This document shows positions 1-9,546 of a stretch of DNA of 64,000 bases, in pieces (the first letter of the stretch is position 1; each line of letters begins with the position of its first letter). The translations under genes and the position numbers were made by a program. A model generated the notes under the pieces. That model searched no databases. It worked only from the letters and a program-made list of their open reading frames with translations, and had not been told where the DNA came from. Origin of the DNA: Noviherbaspirillum sp. Root189 (GTDB lineage Bacteria > Pseudomonadota > Gammaproteobacteria > Burkholderiales > Burkholderiaceae_D); the NCBI RefSeq assembly GCF_001428545.1, contig NZ_LMHZ01000078.1:384-64383 (forward strand), given 5' to 3'.

Positions 1-161
1 GCCGGATCGGTTTTTTCATGGCGGAAGGCTTCCAGCACGCGTGGTTGCAGCTTGTCCTGGCAATACGCATTGGCGGCGTCGCGCACCATGCGTTCGTCGT
101 TCGTCAGCTGCTGGTCCAAGAGCAGCGGATCGTCCCAGTGAAATTGCACTTTGCTAGTCAT
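1..161 (-). CDS. gcdH: Glutaryl-CoA dehydrogenase, N-terminal part (runs off the window)
   Basis: The reverse strand from an ATG at 161 encodes 53 residues before the window ends. They begin MTSKVQFHWDDPLLLDQQL and continue with NDERMVRDAANAYCQDKLQPR, the typical N-terminus of betaproteobacterial glutaryl-CoA dehydrogenase, an FAD enzyme of the acyl-CoA dehydrogenase family that turns glutaryl-CoA into crotonyl-CoA. It starts 14 bp after the stop of the thiolase gene, so it is probably the third gene of the minus-strand operon that begins at 2923. Only the start is visible; the catalytic region lies outside. Confidence 0.8.
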   Translation of the reverse strand, partial: MTSKVQFHWDDPLLLDQQLTNDERMVRDAANAYCQDKLQPRVLEAFRHEKTDP

Positions 162-175
162 TGTCGTCTCCGGTT

Positions 176-1378
176 TTAAACTTTTTCAATCACGACCGCG
201 AGGCCCTGGCCAACGCCGATACACAGGCTGACAACCGCATAGCGGCCATTGCGGCGTGCCAGCTCGCGGCTTGCGCTCAAGGCGAGGCGGGCACCCGATG
301 CACCAAGTGGATGGCCGATGGCGATGGCGCCGCCGTTGGGGTTGACGCGGGAATCGTTGAAGTCGATCTCCAGCATCTTCAGGCAACCAAGCACCTGGCT
401 GGCGAAGGCTTCATTGATTTCAATGATGTCCATGTCGGCAAGCGTCAGGCCTGCGCGATCGAGTGCCTTGCGGATCGCAAAAACCGGTCCGATACCCATC
501 ACACGCGGTTCGACACCGGCGACCGCTGCCGACAGGATGCGCACCATCGGCGCCTTGCCGACTTGCTCGCCGACCGCACGGCTACCGATCAGCAATGCTG
601 CTGCGCCATCGTTGATGCCGGAGGCGTTGCCTGCGGTTACGACGCCGCCTTCAAACAAGGGCTTGAGTTTTTCTAGTGTCACCGCAGTCGTTTCCGGACG
701 CGGATGTTCGTCCTTGTCAACCAGGACTGGTGGTGTCTTGCGTCCGGTCGGCACGCTGATCGGGTGAATTTCGCCGGTGTAGAAGCCATCCTGCAGCGCA
801 GCGTGATATTTCATCTGCGAGGCGAGCGCAAATGCGTCGGCCTGTTCACGGGTGATGCCGCAGTCACGTGCGACGTTGTCGCCTGTTTCCGGCATGGTAT
901 GTCCGCCGTATTCCTTGGTCACCCTGGGATTGGGGAAGCGCGCGCCGATGGTGGTGTCGAACACCTTGAAGTCGCGGCTGAATGCCGATTCCGATTTGGC
1001 GACAACGAAGGGTGCGCGGCTCATGCTTTCCACGCCGCCGGCAAGGTAGAGCTCGCCTTCGCCGCAGGTGATGGCGCGTGCCGCGTCCATCACCGCTGCC
1101 AGGCCGCTGGCGCACAGGCGATTGACGGTCTGGCCGCCGATGCTGACCGGCAGGCCCGCTGCCAGCAATGCGTTGCGTGCGACGTTGCGGGAATCTTCGC
1201 CAGCCTGGTTGGTGTCGCCAAGGATGACGTCTTCGATCTGCTCCGGCTTCCATGGGTTACGGGCAACCAGCGTGCGCATCACCTCGGCGACCAGATCGTC
1301 GGGGCGTACCGCTGCCAGTGCACCGCCGTGGCGGCCGATGGGCGAACGCAGGCCGTCGTAGATATAAGCGTCGAGCAT
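176..1378 (-). CDS. pcaF: Thiolase, 3-oxoadipyl-CoA/acetyl-CoA acyltransferase type
   Basis: This 400-residue thiolase has all catalytic positions: Cys89 in NRLCASGL, His356 in GHPLGASG and Cys386 in SLCIGVGQG, plus the NEAF motif. Its length and N-terminus (DGLRSPIGRHGGALAAVRPDDL) resemble 3-oxoadipyl-CoA thiolases (PcaF/PaaJ), which split 3-oxoadipyl-CoA into succinyl-CoA and acetyl-CoA. It lies 3 bp downstream of a 3-hydroxyacyl-CoA dehydrogenase and 14 bp upstream of gcdH. A role in dicarboxylate or aromatic-ring-derived acyl-CoA breakdown is therefore likely. The exact chain-length preference is inferred; a general beta-ketothiolase is the alternative. Confidence 0.82.
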   Translation of the reverse strand: MLDAYIYDGLRSPIGRHGGALAAVRPDDLVAEVMRTLVARNPWKPEQIEDVILGDTNQAGEDSRNVARNALLAAGLPVSIGGQTVNRLCASGLAAVMDAARAITCGEGELYLAGGVESMSRAPFVVAKSESAFSRDFKVFDTTIGARFPNPRVTKEYGGHTMPETGDNVARDCGITREQADAFALASQMKYHAALQDGFYTGEIHPISVPTGRKTPPVLVDKDEHPRPETTAVTLEKLKPLFEGGVVTAGNASGINDGAAALLIGSRAVGEQVGKAPMVRILSAAVAGVEPRVMGIGPVFAIRKALDRAGLTLADMDIIEINEAFASQVLGCLKMLEIDFNDSRVNPNGGAIAIGHPLGASGARLALSASRELARRNGRYAVVSLCIGVGQGLAVVIEKV

Positions 1379-1381
1379 GAA

Positions 1382-2923
1382 TCAGATCTCCTTGTGATGT
1401 AGTGAGAGGCCGAGCAGGGCGCGACGCTGCAGCCAGGGGCTGGGGCGATAGCGGCTGTCGCCGGTTTGCTGTTCGAGGTTTTTAAGGATGGCAAGTACCG
1501 TCCGCGCGCCGATCTGGTCACCCCATGCGAGCGGGCCCAATGGATAGCCAAGACCCAGTGTCACCGCACGGTCGATGTCTTGCGGATCGGCGATATCCTG
1601 CTGCGCGATTTCGCAGGCGATGTTGACGATATGGGCGACCACACGCTGTGTTACCAAACCTGCACTGTCGCGGATCACACTGACTGGCGTGCCGGTTGCG
1701 CCGAATAGGCCGCATGCCATGGCAAGGTAGTCAGCGCTGGTCGCCGGCGTGGTCATGACGACGCGGCGGCGGCTCAGATCGAGCAGGCTTTCCACGGCGA
1801 CCGTGCGGCGGGCGTCGAGGTTTTCGCGTACGCAGCAGGTCGTGGCGTCCTCGCCCAGCGGCGTGACGATGCAGAGCGCGGTATCGCTCGGGTGTGCGCC
1901 GGATTCAAGCGGTATGCCAGCGGCTGCGATGAACGGCGCAATCTTTTCCGCCAGCTCCGGACGCTCCTGGCTGAGCCAGACGCTGGACGCGGTTGCGGTC
2001 GCTTGTGCCGGTTCCGCAAGGGCTTCCTTCTTGCCATCGCTGCCATAACGGTAGAAACCGTGTCCGACTTTTTTGCCAAGTGCGCCGGCGGTCAGCATCT
2101 GGCGTGTATGCACTTGTGGCCGGAAGCGCGGCTCTTCGTAATACTGATGGTAGATCGATTCCATCACCGGATGCGAGACGTCGAGGCCGGTCAGGTCGAG
2201 CAGTTCGCACGGGCCAAGACGGAAACCGGCTGTATCGCGCAGGATGTTGTCGAGCACAGGAACGGTCGCCACACCTTCGGCCAGCAGGCGCAAACCTTCG
2301 GTGCCGTAACCACGTCCCGCATGATTGACGATGAAACCTGGCGTGTCCTTCGCACGGACTGCCGTATGCCCCCAGTGCTTGCCGAGCGCCAGCAAGTAAT
2401 CGACCACCGACGCTTCGGTCAGGAAGCCGCCGATGGCTTCGACAATCTTCATTAGCGGAACCGGATTGAAGAAGTGGAAGCCGGCAACGCGTTCTGGATG
2501 CTTGAGCCCCGCGGCGATGGCTGTGACGGGAAGGGAAGATGTATTGGTGGCGAGGATGGTGTCGGCGGTGACAATGCCTTCGAGCGTGGTGAAGAGCGAG
2601 CGTTTGGCGGCAAGGTCTTCGACGATGGCTTCGACGACGACATGACAGCCGGCCAGTTGCTCGATTCCGGTACAGGCCTGGAGCCTTTCCCCGGCGGCGC
2701 TCGCGGCGGCGGCGTCGAGCTTGCCCTTGTCGACCAGTTTGCCGAAGGTCGCGAGCAGCTCTTCACGCGCTACTTTTGCAGCGCCTTCACGCGCATCGGT
2801 GAGGCGAACCTGCGCGCCCGATAAGACGGCTATCTGCGCGATGCCGCGACCCATGATTCCACAACCAACCAGACCGACCACCAGCTGAGGGGAGGTCGGT
2901 TCGGGGCGCATTCCATTTTGCAT
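1382..2923 (-). CDS. paaH: 3-hydroxyacyl-CoA dehydrogenase, PaaH/PaaC-like
   Basis: The 513-residue product has an N-terminal Rossmann segment (GLVGCGIMGRGIAQ, about residues 18-31) and the catalytic HFFNPVPLMKIVE block. It carries two C-terminal 3-hydroxyacyl-CoA dehydrogenase domains, as in the long PaaH/PaaC subfamily that oxidises 3-hydroxyadipyl-CoA with NAD+. AGGAG precedes the ATG at 2923 by about 8 bp, which supports this start over the internal Met5. It is the first gene of the run to the thiolase and gcdH. A perfect palindrome 32 bp upstream is a likely operator. Phenylacetate genes proper (paaA-E) are not in view, so the substrate could be adipate or another dicarboxylate. Confidence 0.8.
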   Translation of the reverse strand: MQNGMRPEPTSPQLVVGLVGCGIMGRGIAQIAVLSGAQVRLTDAREGAAKVAREELLATFGKLVDKGKLDAAAASAAGERLQACTGIEQLAGCHVVVEAIVEDLAAKRSLFTTLEGIVTADTILATNTSSLPVTAIAAGLKHPERVAGFHFFNPVPLMKIVEAIGGFLTEASVVDYLLALGKHWGHTAVRAKDTPGFIVNHAGRGYGTEGLRLLAEGVATVPVLDNILRDTAGFRLGPCELLDLTGLDVSHPVMESIYHQYYEEPRFRPQVHTRQMLTAGALGKKVGHGFYRYGSDGKKEALAEPAQATATASSVWLSQERPELAEKIAPFIAAAGIPLESGAHPSDTALCIVTPLGEDATTCCVRENLDARRTVAVESLLDLSRRRVVMTTPATSADYLAMACGLFGATGTPVSVIRDSAGLVTQRVVAHIVNIACEIAQQDIADPQDIDRAVTLGLGYPLGPLAWGDQIGARTVLAILKNLEQQTGDSRYRPSPWLQRRALLGLSLHHKEI

Positions 2924-2954
2924 GCCGGGCTCCTGAAGCTTTGATGTTTAAAGT

Positions 2955-2969
2955 TCTGCAGTGCAGAAG
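2955..2969. promoter_or_regulatory. 15-bp palindrome upstream of the hydroxyacyl-CoA dehydrogenase operon
   Basis: TTCTGCA and its reverse complement TGCAGAA flank a single G, giving a perfect 15-bp dyad 32 bp before the start at 2923. The half-site TGCAGAA recurs at 3144-3150. This is a plausible operator for the divergent gene pair; the cognate regulator (perhaps the IclR protein at 5016) is not known. Confidence 0.45.
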
Positions 2970-3247
2970 TAGAGCAATTAAAATGGAACTGTATTGGTTT
3001 GCTTCCACACTGTCAAGAAATTGATGCCGTATTTCCGTGTACCTCACTAATCTCTATGTAGGATGCGATTCTGTAGTTGAACCGCTGCAGCGCGCATCGA
3101 CAGCGAACTATATTGCATGCGAGACGGCCTTGGAAAACCGCACTGCAGAATTGCATTCCACAAAGACGTTGCAATTCCATTTTCGCTATGCGAGTATCAC
3201 GTCCCAGAGGCACTCGCAATGCCAGGCAACAAATGTGAGGATACGCA
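2970..3247. other. Divergent intergenic region with a second inverted repeat
   Basis: This gap separates the minus-strand beta-oxidation-type operon from the plus-strand acyl-CoA ligase. GAATTGCA (3148-3155) and TGCAATTC (3170-3177) form a perfect 8-bp inverted repeat with 14 bp between arms. No ORF with coding character was seen. It probably holds both promoters. Confidence 0.4.
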
Positions 3248-4798
3248 ATGACCTACCCGATGAATCTGGCACAAGGAAACTGCCGCATCCATACCGTATT
3301 CGAGCATTGGACAGCGCAACATGCAGGTAAGGTCGCTCTGTCCGACGTTGAACGCATAATTTCTTACGGTGAACTTGGTGCGGCTGTCGATGCCACTGTT
3401 GAGCGCCTTAAACAGGCCGGTGTCAGAGCAGGGGACCGGGTTCTGCTGGTGGCGGAAAATTCGGTGGCACTTGCGGTATGCATCTTTGCGATAAGTCGCC
3501 TGGACGCGTGGTCCGCCACGGTCAATGCGCGACTTTCAACCCGGGAGATTGATAATTTCCTATCGCACTCGGGCGCACGCCGGGCGCTTTACTTCAGCGC
3601 GGTGTCGCCAGAGGCTGCGGCGCACGGCAAACAGCATGGCGCCGAAACGGTCGACTGGCCGTATATCGGTGCCCTCATGCTGGGTCCGCTGAATGACACT
3701 GCAGTCCCTGAGCCGGTAGAAGCCGATGGAACAAAACAGGTCGCGGCAATGGTGTATACCTCGGGTACGACCGGGGCTCCCAAGGCCGTCATGCTCACCC
3801 ATGCCAACTTGCTGTTTATCGGCGCCAACGGTTGCCGCATGCGAAAGATCGTTCCCGAAGACGTCGTCTATGGCGTGCTGCCCCTTTCTCATGTCTACGG
3901 TTTGTCAGCCCTGCTGATCGCGGCACTGCTCGGCGGCGCTGCACTGCATCTTGTTTCCCGTTATCAGCCTTCCGCGCTGGCGCAGGCTCTTGAACACGAT
4001 GGCATTACTGTCATGCATGGGGCTCCCGCGATGTATGCCAAGCTGCTGGAATGGAGCCAAAGCAATGGCGTCCCGCTGCGGGCGCCCGCCCTGCGCGTTG
4101 CCCAGTCGGGTGGTGCGCCGCTGACTTTGCCGCTCAAGCAAGCATTCGAATCCACGTTTGGCCTGATTCTGCAAAACGGTTATGGGATGACGGAAGCATC
4201 GCCTTCCATCTGCCAGACCCGGATGGAATCGCCACGCCAGGATTGCTCGGTTGGGCAACCGATTCCCGGCATTGAAATCCGGATACACGGTGCGGAGGAA
4301 AGCGGCGAAGGCGTGGGTGAACTCTGGGTGCGTGGTCCGAACGTCATGAAAGGCTATTACCGTGCGCCGGAGTTGACTGCTGAAACCATCACGCCCGAAG
4401 GCTGGCTGCGCACCGGCGACCTCGCGCGCCTGGAGGCCGACGGTACGGTGTCCATCGTCGGCCGCAGCAAGGAGCTGATTATCCGCTCCGGTTTCAATGT
4501 CTACCCGATCGAGGTCGAACAGGTGTTGAACGCCTTCCCTGATGTCGTGCAATCCGCGGTCGTGGGCCGTACCGTAGAAGGCAACGAAGAAGTCGTGGCC
4601 TTCGTGGAGCGTGCGCAGGGCGCGGACATCGACCTTCAAGCGCTTAGCGTCCACCTCAAGGCAAATCTTTCGCCCTACAAGATTCCCACGGAAATTGTCG
4701 TCATGGATCAGTTGCCGGCCGCTGCTACCGGGAAGATTTTGAAGAAAGAACTGCAGCAAATGGCGCAGAGAGCAGAAAGCGGCAGCGGGAATACGTAA
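3248..4798 (+). CDS. AMP-forming acyl-CoA ligase
   Basis: The 516-residue protein belongs to the ANL superfamily, which activates a carboxylic acid with ATP and then transfers it to CoA. The P-loop TSGTTGAPKA is at residues 171-180. The A5-type motif NGYGMTE, the hinge region GWLRTGDLARL and the C-terminal lysine motif ATGKILKKEL are all present. GAGG lies about 8 bp before the ATG. It is divergent from the hydroxyacyl-CoA dehydrogenase/thiolase operon and could supply its substrate. Substrate identity (dicarboxylate, fatty or aromatic acid) cannot be read from sequence. Confidence 0.82.
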   Translation: MTYPMNLAQGNCRIHTVFEHWTAQHAGKVALSDVERIISYGELGAAVDATVERLKQAGVRAGDRVLLVAENSVALAVCIFAISRLDAWSATVNARLSTREIDNFLSHSGARRALYFSAVSPEAAAHGKQHGAETVDWPYIGALMLGPLNDTAVPEPVEADGTKQVAAMVYTSGTTGAPKAVMLTHANLLFIGANGCRMRKIVPEDVVYGVLPLSHVYGLSALLIAALLGGAALHLVSRYQPSALAQALEHDGITVMHGAPAMYAKLLEWSQSNGVPLRAPALRVAQSGGAPLTLPLKQAFESTFGLILQNGYGMTEASPSICQTRMESPRQDCSVGQPIPGIEIRIHGAEESGEGVGELWVRGPNVMKGYYRAPELTAETITPEGWLRTGDLARLEADGTVSIVGRSKELIIRSGFNVYPIEVEQVLNAFPDVVQSAVVGRTVEGNEEVVAFVERAQGADIDLQALSVHLKANLSPYKIPTEIVVMDQLPAAATGKILKKELQQMAQRAESGSGNT

Positions 4799-4847
4799 TT
4801 CCTCGCAGCTCGATGGCAGTAAACAAGTAATCCTGAGGCTATATAGT

Positions 4848-4874
4848 ACTTTGAGCACTTTGAGTACTTTGCGC
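4848..4874. repeat. Three tandem 9-bp units
   Basis: ACTTTGAGC, ACTTTGAGT and ACTTTGCGC follow each other directly between the ligase and the IclR gene. The array is short and could be a regulator-binding array or chance. Confidence 0.5.
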
Positions 4875-5015
4875 TGGAAGCCTCAGTTGTCGGATAATGC
4901 GGCGATACTAAGCTGAATAAAGCCATACGCGGCAATACAACCAGGCGGGCCGTTCTTTATAAAATAAGTTCCGGCCGGCATCCGGTCCACGCCCTGCACG
5001 GAAAAGGACATTGAA

Positions 5016-5837
5016 GTGGCACTGCACCCCATGACGGACGAACTGAGCGAAGACGAGCCACCGGCAACCAGGCAATCCAATGCCAAAGAGGACCGGCACT
5101 TCGTGACGGCACTGGCACGCGGCCTGGAAATTCTTTCCTGTTTCCGATCGGGCGAAAAGATGCTGGGCAACCAGGAACTGGCGGATCGCGCAAAGTTACC
5201 GAAATCCACCGTCTCGCGCCTGACCTATACGCTGACCAAGCTGGGTTACCTGCAGTACGTCGACGAGGCGGGGAAATACCGGCTCGGCACCGCCAGCCTG
5301 GCCTTGGGCAGCGCCATGTTATCCAAACTGGATATTCGCCAGTATGCACGACCCTATATGCAGGAACTGGCCGACTTCTCGCACGCCACCGTGTCGCTGG
5401 GCATGCGCGACCGGCTCAGCATGATCTATGTGGAAAACTGCCGCAGCCAGGCTGCCCTGACACTGCGACTGGACGTCGGCGCCCGCATTCCCATCGCCCT
5501 GACCGCGATGGGCCGTGCCTATCTTGCCGAGACTTCTAACGCCGAGCGCAACGACATCCTCGACCGCGTGCGGGAACTGGATGAAACCAAATGGCCGGCA
5601 ATCCGCGAAGGCATCATGCGTTCCGTCGAGGAATATCATCGGCTCGGCTGCTGCACGTCGTTCGGCGACTGGCAACATGATGTCAATGCGATTGCAGTCG
5701 CCTTCCGTCCGACGAACGGTTCATCCATCCTTAGCATCAACTGCGGCGGCCCAGCCTTCAATCTGTCGTCGGACTTCCTTCTCAATGAAGTCAAGCCACG
5801 TCTTCTCGATCTGGTCGAGCGTCTGCGCAGGCTGTAG
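5016..5837 (+). CDS. IclR-family transcriptional regulator
   Basis: The 273-residue product has an N-terminal winged helix-turn-helix (NQELADRAKLPKSTVSRLTYTLTKLGYL, about residues 52-80). A C-terminal IclR effector domain follows, ending in a segment with GGPAFNLSSDFL. It is closest in style to PcaR/PobR-type regulators of aromatic acid catabolism. A GTG at 5016 is chosen because AAGGA lies 7 bp upstream; the next ATG at 5031 would be 22 bp from it. It follows the acyl-CoA ligase on the same strand and probably regulates the nearby acyl-CoA genes, which is inferred from position. Confidence 0.85.
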   Translation: MALHPMTDELSEDEPPATRQSNAKEDRHFVTALARGLEILSCFRSGEKMLGNQELADRAKLPKSTVSRLTYTLTKLGYLQYVDEAGKYRLGTASLALGSAMLSKLDIRQYARPYMQELADFSHATVSLGMRDRLSMIYVENCRSQAALTLRLDVGARIPIALTAMGRAYLAETSNAERNDILDRVRELDETKWPAIREGIMRSVEEYHRLGCCTSFGDWQHDVNAIAVAFRPTNGSSILSINCGGPAFNLSSDFLLNEVKPRLLDLVERLRRL

Positions 5838-6315
5838 GCTGGTACTCTCCGGAACGCCAAGGTCCATACCTCTGGCGTTCAGTGGGGCGTTGGACCCGTC
5901 GGCTCCACTCATCCCACGCCTGTAAGCTTCACATCCCTCATGTGTTTGCACTCTTCCCGACCTTTGCCTATCTTCGGTCGCCAAAATACGCATGCTTGTA
6001 CCCTTCGCGACAGATGCAGGAAAGGGGTTCGCGTTGACGCCTGGATATCACGCCGAAGAAATCCTGGATAAACGGGCTGTATTTTTTACTTCCTTCGTTT
6101 GGAAACTTGCTATATTGAAAAAAGCCGCAGGAATTTTCTGTCCGGCAAATGCTGACCATTAATTCCAAGCGGGGACAGACTTGAGCCAGATCAATCAACA
6201 TGATTTTTATCAAGGCTATGATGAAAACATGATTGTTTTGCAATGCTCTGCTCTCCGGCGTCTACACGCAGCCAGCGGGTTTATTTCAGCCAACCAAGTC
6301 TTTTGAGGAGTTGCA
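5838..6315. other. Long leader region in front of phaA
   Basis: These 478 bp contain no convincing ORF. The right half is AT-rich and probably carries the phaA promoter, but no clean -35/-10 pair was identified. GAGGAG at the far end is the phaA ribosome binding site. Confidence 0.4.
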
Positions 6316-7491
6316 ATGAGTGATGTAGTTATCGTCGCCGCGGGCCGTACAGCCGTAGGTAAATTCGGTGGAACACTGGCCAAGATCGCTGCGGCGGACC
6401 TCGGTGCCCACGTTATCAAAAATCTTCTCGCAAAGACCGGCATCGCGCCCGACCTCATCAGTGAAGTTATCCTGGGCCAGGTCCTGACAGCAGGTGTGGG
6501 ACAGAACCCGGCGCGTCAGGCGGTCATCAAGGCCGGCCTGCCGGACATGGTACCCGGCATGACCATTAATAAGGTGTGCGGCAGCGGCCTGAAGGCAACG
6601 CATCTCGCGGCGCAAGCCATCATGTGCGGCGATGCAGATATCGTCATTGCGGGTGGTCAGGAAAACATGAGCGCCTCGCCCCATGTGCTGAACAACTCAC
6701 GCGACGGCTTTCGCATGGGTGATGCCAAGCTGGTGGACACAATGATCATCGATGGCTTGTGGGACGTTTATAACCAGTATCACATGGGCGTTACCGCGGA
6801 GAACGTTGCCAAGAAATACGGCGTTTCACGCCAGGAGCAGGATGAATTCGCTGCCGCGTCGCAGAACAAGGCGGAAGCGGCACAGAAAGCGGGCAAGTTC
6901 AAGGACGAAATCATTCCTCTTGAAATCCCCTCGAAAAAGGGTTCAGTCGTATTCGATACCGATGAATTTATCAAGCCCGGTGTCACGGCGGATGCGCTGA
7001 GCAGCCTGCGCCCAGCTTTCGCCAAAGACGGTACCGTGACCGCAGGCAACGCCTCGGGCATCAATGATGGTGCCGCAGCGGTCATCATGATGTCCGCAAA
7101 ACGCGCTGATCAACTCGGTCTCCAGCCGCTTGCACGGATCAAGGCGTACTCCTCGGCAGGCGTCGATCCGACCATCATGGGGATGGGGCCGGTTCCCGCT
7201 TCCCAGCTCTGCCTGAAAAAAGCAGGCTGGTCGCATTCCGATGTCGATCTCATGGAAATCAATGAGGCATTTGCCGCACAAGCGATTGGCGTTAACAAGG
7301 AAATGGGCTGGGATACCAGCAAGATCAACGTCAACGGCGGTGCAATCGCGATCGGTCACCCGATCGGTGCATCCGGTTGCCGCATCCTGGTCACGCTGAT
7401 TCATGAAATGATCCGTCGTGACGCCAAGCGCGGTCTCGCCAGCCTGTGTATTGGCGGCGGCATGGGCGTCGCACTGGCGATTGAACGTTAA
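6316..7491 (+). CDS. phaA: Acetyl-CoA acetyltransferase (beta-ketothiolase)
   Basis: This 391-residue biosynthetic thiolase condenses two acetyl-CoA to acetoacetyl-CoA, the first step of polyhydroxybutyrate synthesis. The catalytic residues are Cys88 (NKVCGSGL), His348 (GHPIGASG) and Cys378 (SLCIGGGMG). GAGGAG precedes the ATG. It is followed 221 bp later by phaB on the same strand, the usual PHB arrangement. No phaC synthase lies in this window, so the polymerase gene must be elsewhere. Confidence 0.92.
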   Translation: MSDVVIVAAGRTAVGKFGGTLAKIAAADLGAHVIKNLLAKTGIAPDLISEVILGQVLTAGVGQNPARQAVIKAGLPDMVPGMTINKVCGSGLKATHLAAQAIMCGDADIVIAGGQENMSASPHVLNNSRDGFRMGDAKLVDTMIIDGLWDVYNQYHMGVTAENVAKKYGVSRQEQDEFAAASQNKAEAAQKAGKFKDEIIPLEIPSKKGSVVFDTDEFIKPGVTADALSSLRPAFAKDGTVTAGNASGINDGAAAVIMMSAKRADQLGLQPLARIKAYSSAGVDPTIMGMGPVPASQLCLKKAGWSHSDVDLMEINEAFAAQAIGVNKEMGWDTSKINVNGGAIAIGHPIGASGCRILVTLIHEMIRRDAKRGLASLCIGGGMGVALAIER

Positions 7492-7712
7492 GCATAGCAA
7501 GGGAAACGACCTTCGTGGCTGGATGGGTACAGTCACGAAGGCGACTCGTACAAGCATGCAGGCCAAGCACGTGGTGCAAGGAGCAGGCGGGAAAAGTTAA
7601 ACACAGTGACACAGTGAGTTAACCGCAGTAAGTATTAAGTATCGGCAAGCAGTGGTCAGCGTAATGCTGTTGGGTAGTACTTCACTTTCATAAAATAAAG
7701 AGAGATAAGCAC

Positions 7713-8453
7713 ATGGCACGAGTCGCATTGATAACAGGTGGTATGGGTGGTCTCGGAGAAGCAATCTGCATCAAGATGGCTGCACTCGGATATCAGGTTG
7801 TCACAACTTACTCGCCGGGAAATACAAAGGCCGCCGACTGGCTCGCCGGCATGGAATCACAGGGGTACAAGTTCCGCGCCTATCCTTGCGACGTCGCGGA
7901 CTTCGATTCGGCGAGTGCTTGCATTGCCAGGATCACCGAAGAAATCGGCCCCGTCGATGTGCTCGTCAATAACGCGGGCATCACCCGTGACATGACCTTC
8001 AAGAAGATGGACAAGGTCAACTGGGATGCCGTCATGAAGACCAATCTCGACTCCGTGTTCAACATGACCAAGCCGGTATGTGATGGCATGCTGGAACGTG
8101 GGTGGGGACGCATTATCAATATTTCATCGGTGAACGGCCAGAAAGGCGCTTTCGGCCAAACCAACTATTCGGCAGCCAAGGCCGGCATGCACGGCTTTAC
8201 CAAGGCATTGGCGCTCGAAGTGGCGCGCAAGGGCGTCACGGTCAACACGATTTCTCCAGGCTATATCGGCACCAAGATGGTCATGGCGATTCCGAGTGAA
8301 GTGCTTGAAAGCAAGATCATTCCGCAAATCCCGATGGGCCGTCTCGGCAAGCCGGAAGAAGTCGCGGGCCTGGTCGCTTATCTGGCTTCCGATGAAGCCG
8401 CCTTCCTGACAGGCGCGAACATCGCCATCAATGGCGGCCAGCATATGTCGTAA
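7713..8453 (+). CDS. phaB: Acetoacetyl-CoA reductase
   Basis: This 246-residue short-chain dehydrogenase matches PhaB, which reduces acetoacetyl-CoA to (R)-3-hydroxybutyryl-CoA with NADPH. The nucleotide-binding TGGMGGLG is at residues 8-15, the NNAG motif is at 86-89, and the catalytic set is Ser138/139, Tyr152 and Lys156 (YSAAK). The length is typical. It lies downstream of phaA and is followed by a strong terminator. Confidence 0.93.
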   Translation: MARVALITGGMGGLGEAICIKMAALGYQVVTTYSPGNTKAADWLAGMESQGYKFRAYPCDVADFDSASACIARITEEIGPVDVLVNNAGITRDMTFKKMDKVNWDAVMKTNLDSVFNMTKPVCDGMLERGWGRIINISSVNGQKGAFGQTNYSAAKAGMHGFTKALALEVARKGVTVNTISPGYIGTKMVMAIPSEVLESKIIPQIPMGRLGKPEEVAGLVAYLASDEAAFLTGANIAINGGQHMS

Positions 8454-8477
8454 TCACTTGATTCGATTGTAACCAGT

Positions 8478-8520
8478 AAAAAAAAGCGGCTCATCCACCA
8501 CGACGGATGAGCCGCTTTGC
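8478..8520. terminator. Bidirectional intrinsic terminator between phaB and the DsbA-like gene
   Basis: A perfect 13-bp stem (8484-8496 with 8505-8517) encloses an 8-nt loop. On the minus strand it is followed by eight T residues and on the plus strand by TTTGCTTT, so it can end both convergent transcripts. Confidence 0.85.
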
Positions 8521-8600
8521 TTTGCTCGCCAGATATTGCCGGAGGGCCGCCGCGTATGTCCTTGGGCTTTACGGCTTTGGCTTTGCCCTCTCTGGGTTCG

Positions 8601-9263
8601 TCAGGTTTCCGCGCTCACCGGCTCGGAGGTATCCTGATCGACGAGGGATTGCAGTAATTCGATCAGCGTCGGCATCGCCACATAACCGGCGGTCACCATG
8701 TCGAGCTTGCCGTTGCGCTCCAGCACCAGGGTCGGAAAACCCGTGATACCCCAGCGCTTGGTCTGCTCGAAGTCTTGATAGGTTGCCATCACCGCCGCTT
8801 CGGACTTGAAGGTCGACAGAAAATCCGCCTCGCTGGTCGGTACGCCAGCAGCATTCAGCGCGGCGCTCGCCACCGATGCCAGTACACCGTCGCTGGTGAC
8901 ATCCTTGCCCTCGGCATAGAAAGTGCGCTGGATCGCATGAAATACCGTGAGCGAGGCTTGCGGTGCCAGCATGCGCGCTGCGACGACTGCGCGGCAGGCA
9001 GGTTCGGTGTTGTAGATAAAATCCGTGCGATCGAGCGCAGCGTCCGAGAACGGCAGGCCAGTACGGTCATTGACAGTTTTCCAACGGCCCCCGATGCTTT
9101 CCCGCAGTGCATCATCCATGACCTGGGTGTTATAGGGGCGCAGGCCGCCCACGACGATGTGCAGGTCCAGTCCGGGCAGTCCTTCCAGCAGGGCACCAAG
9201 TTCGGGACCAAAGCCATAACACCAGGAGCACATAGGGTCAGCAATATAGAGGAGGCTTGGCAT
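8601..9263 (-). CDS. DsbA-family thiol oxidoreductase
   Basis: The 220-residue protein has a thioredoxin fold with a CSWC active site at residues 12-15 and a cis-proline segment GITGFPTLVL near residue 175. No signal peptide is seen, so it is probably cytoplasmic, like FrnE/DsbA-like proteins of the 2-hydroxychromene isomerase/DSBA superfamily. It is convergent with phaB and stands alone. The physiological substrate is unknown. Confidence 0.8.
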   Translation of the reverse strand: MPSLLYIADPMCSWCYGFGPELGALLEGLPGLDLHIVVGGLRPYNTQVMDDALRESIGGRWKTVNDRTGLPFSDAALDRTDFIYNTEPACRAVVAARMLAPQASLTVFHAIQRTFYAEGKDVTSDGVLASVASAALNAAGVPTSEADFLSTFKSEAAVMATYQDFEQTKRWGITGFPTLVLERNGKLDMVTAGYVAMPTLIELLQSLVDQDTSEPVSAET

Positions 9264-9546
9264 GGTGTGCTTTCTTGATCTGGGTCATTCGGGTTTGAAG
9301 GGATGGTCCGATACTATCCGATGCCCAACGCTTTGCTTACGGCGATCATCGCCCTAATTCCCATGCTTTTCTTGAAAATAGTTTGCTGTTGACGGATGGG
9401 CATGAACTTACGGAATGCTTAAGGCTCTATCCGCGGGAGGGATTTGTAGTCCTTCAAGACACGGATGCCGCCTTGTTTGCCGTCCTGTTCATTTTCAGAT
9501 TCAGCCCTACACTGGGTAATTCAGCAGTGCTTTTTCGGAGAGGTTT

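Noticed and set aside
249-1402. Long plus-strand frames opposite the thiolase and dehydrogenase genes
   Set aside because: They are antisense shadows of well-supported genes in GC-rich DNA, with no domain features.
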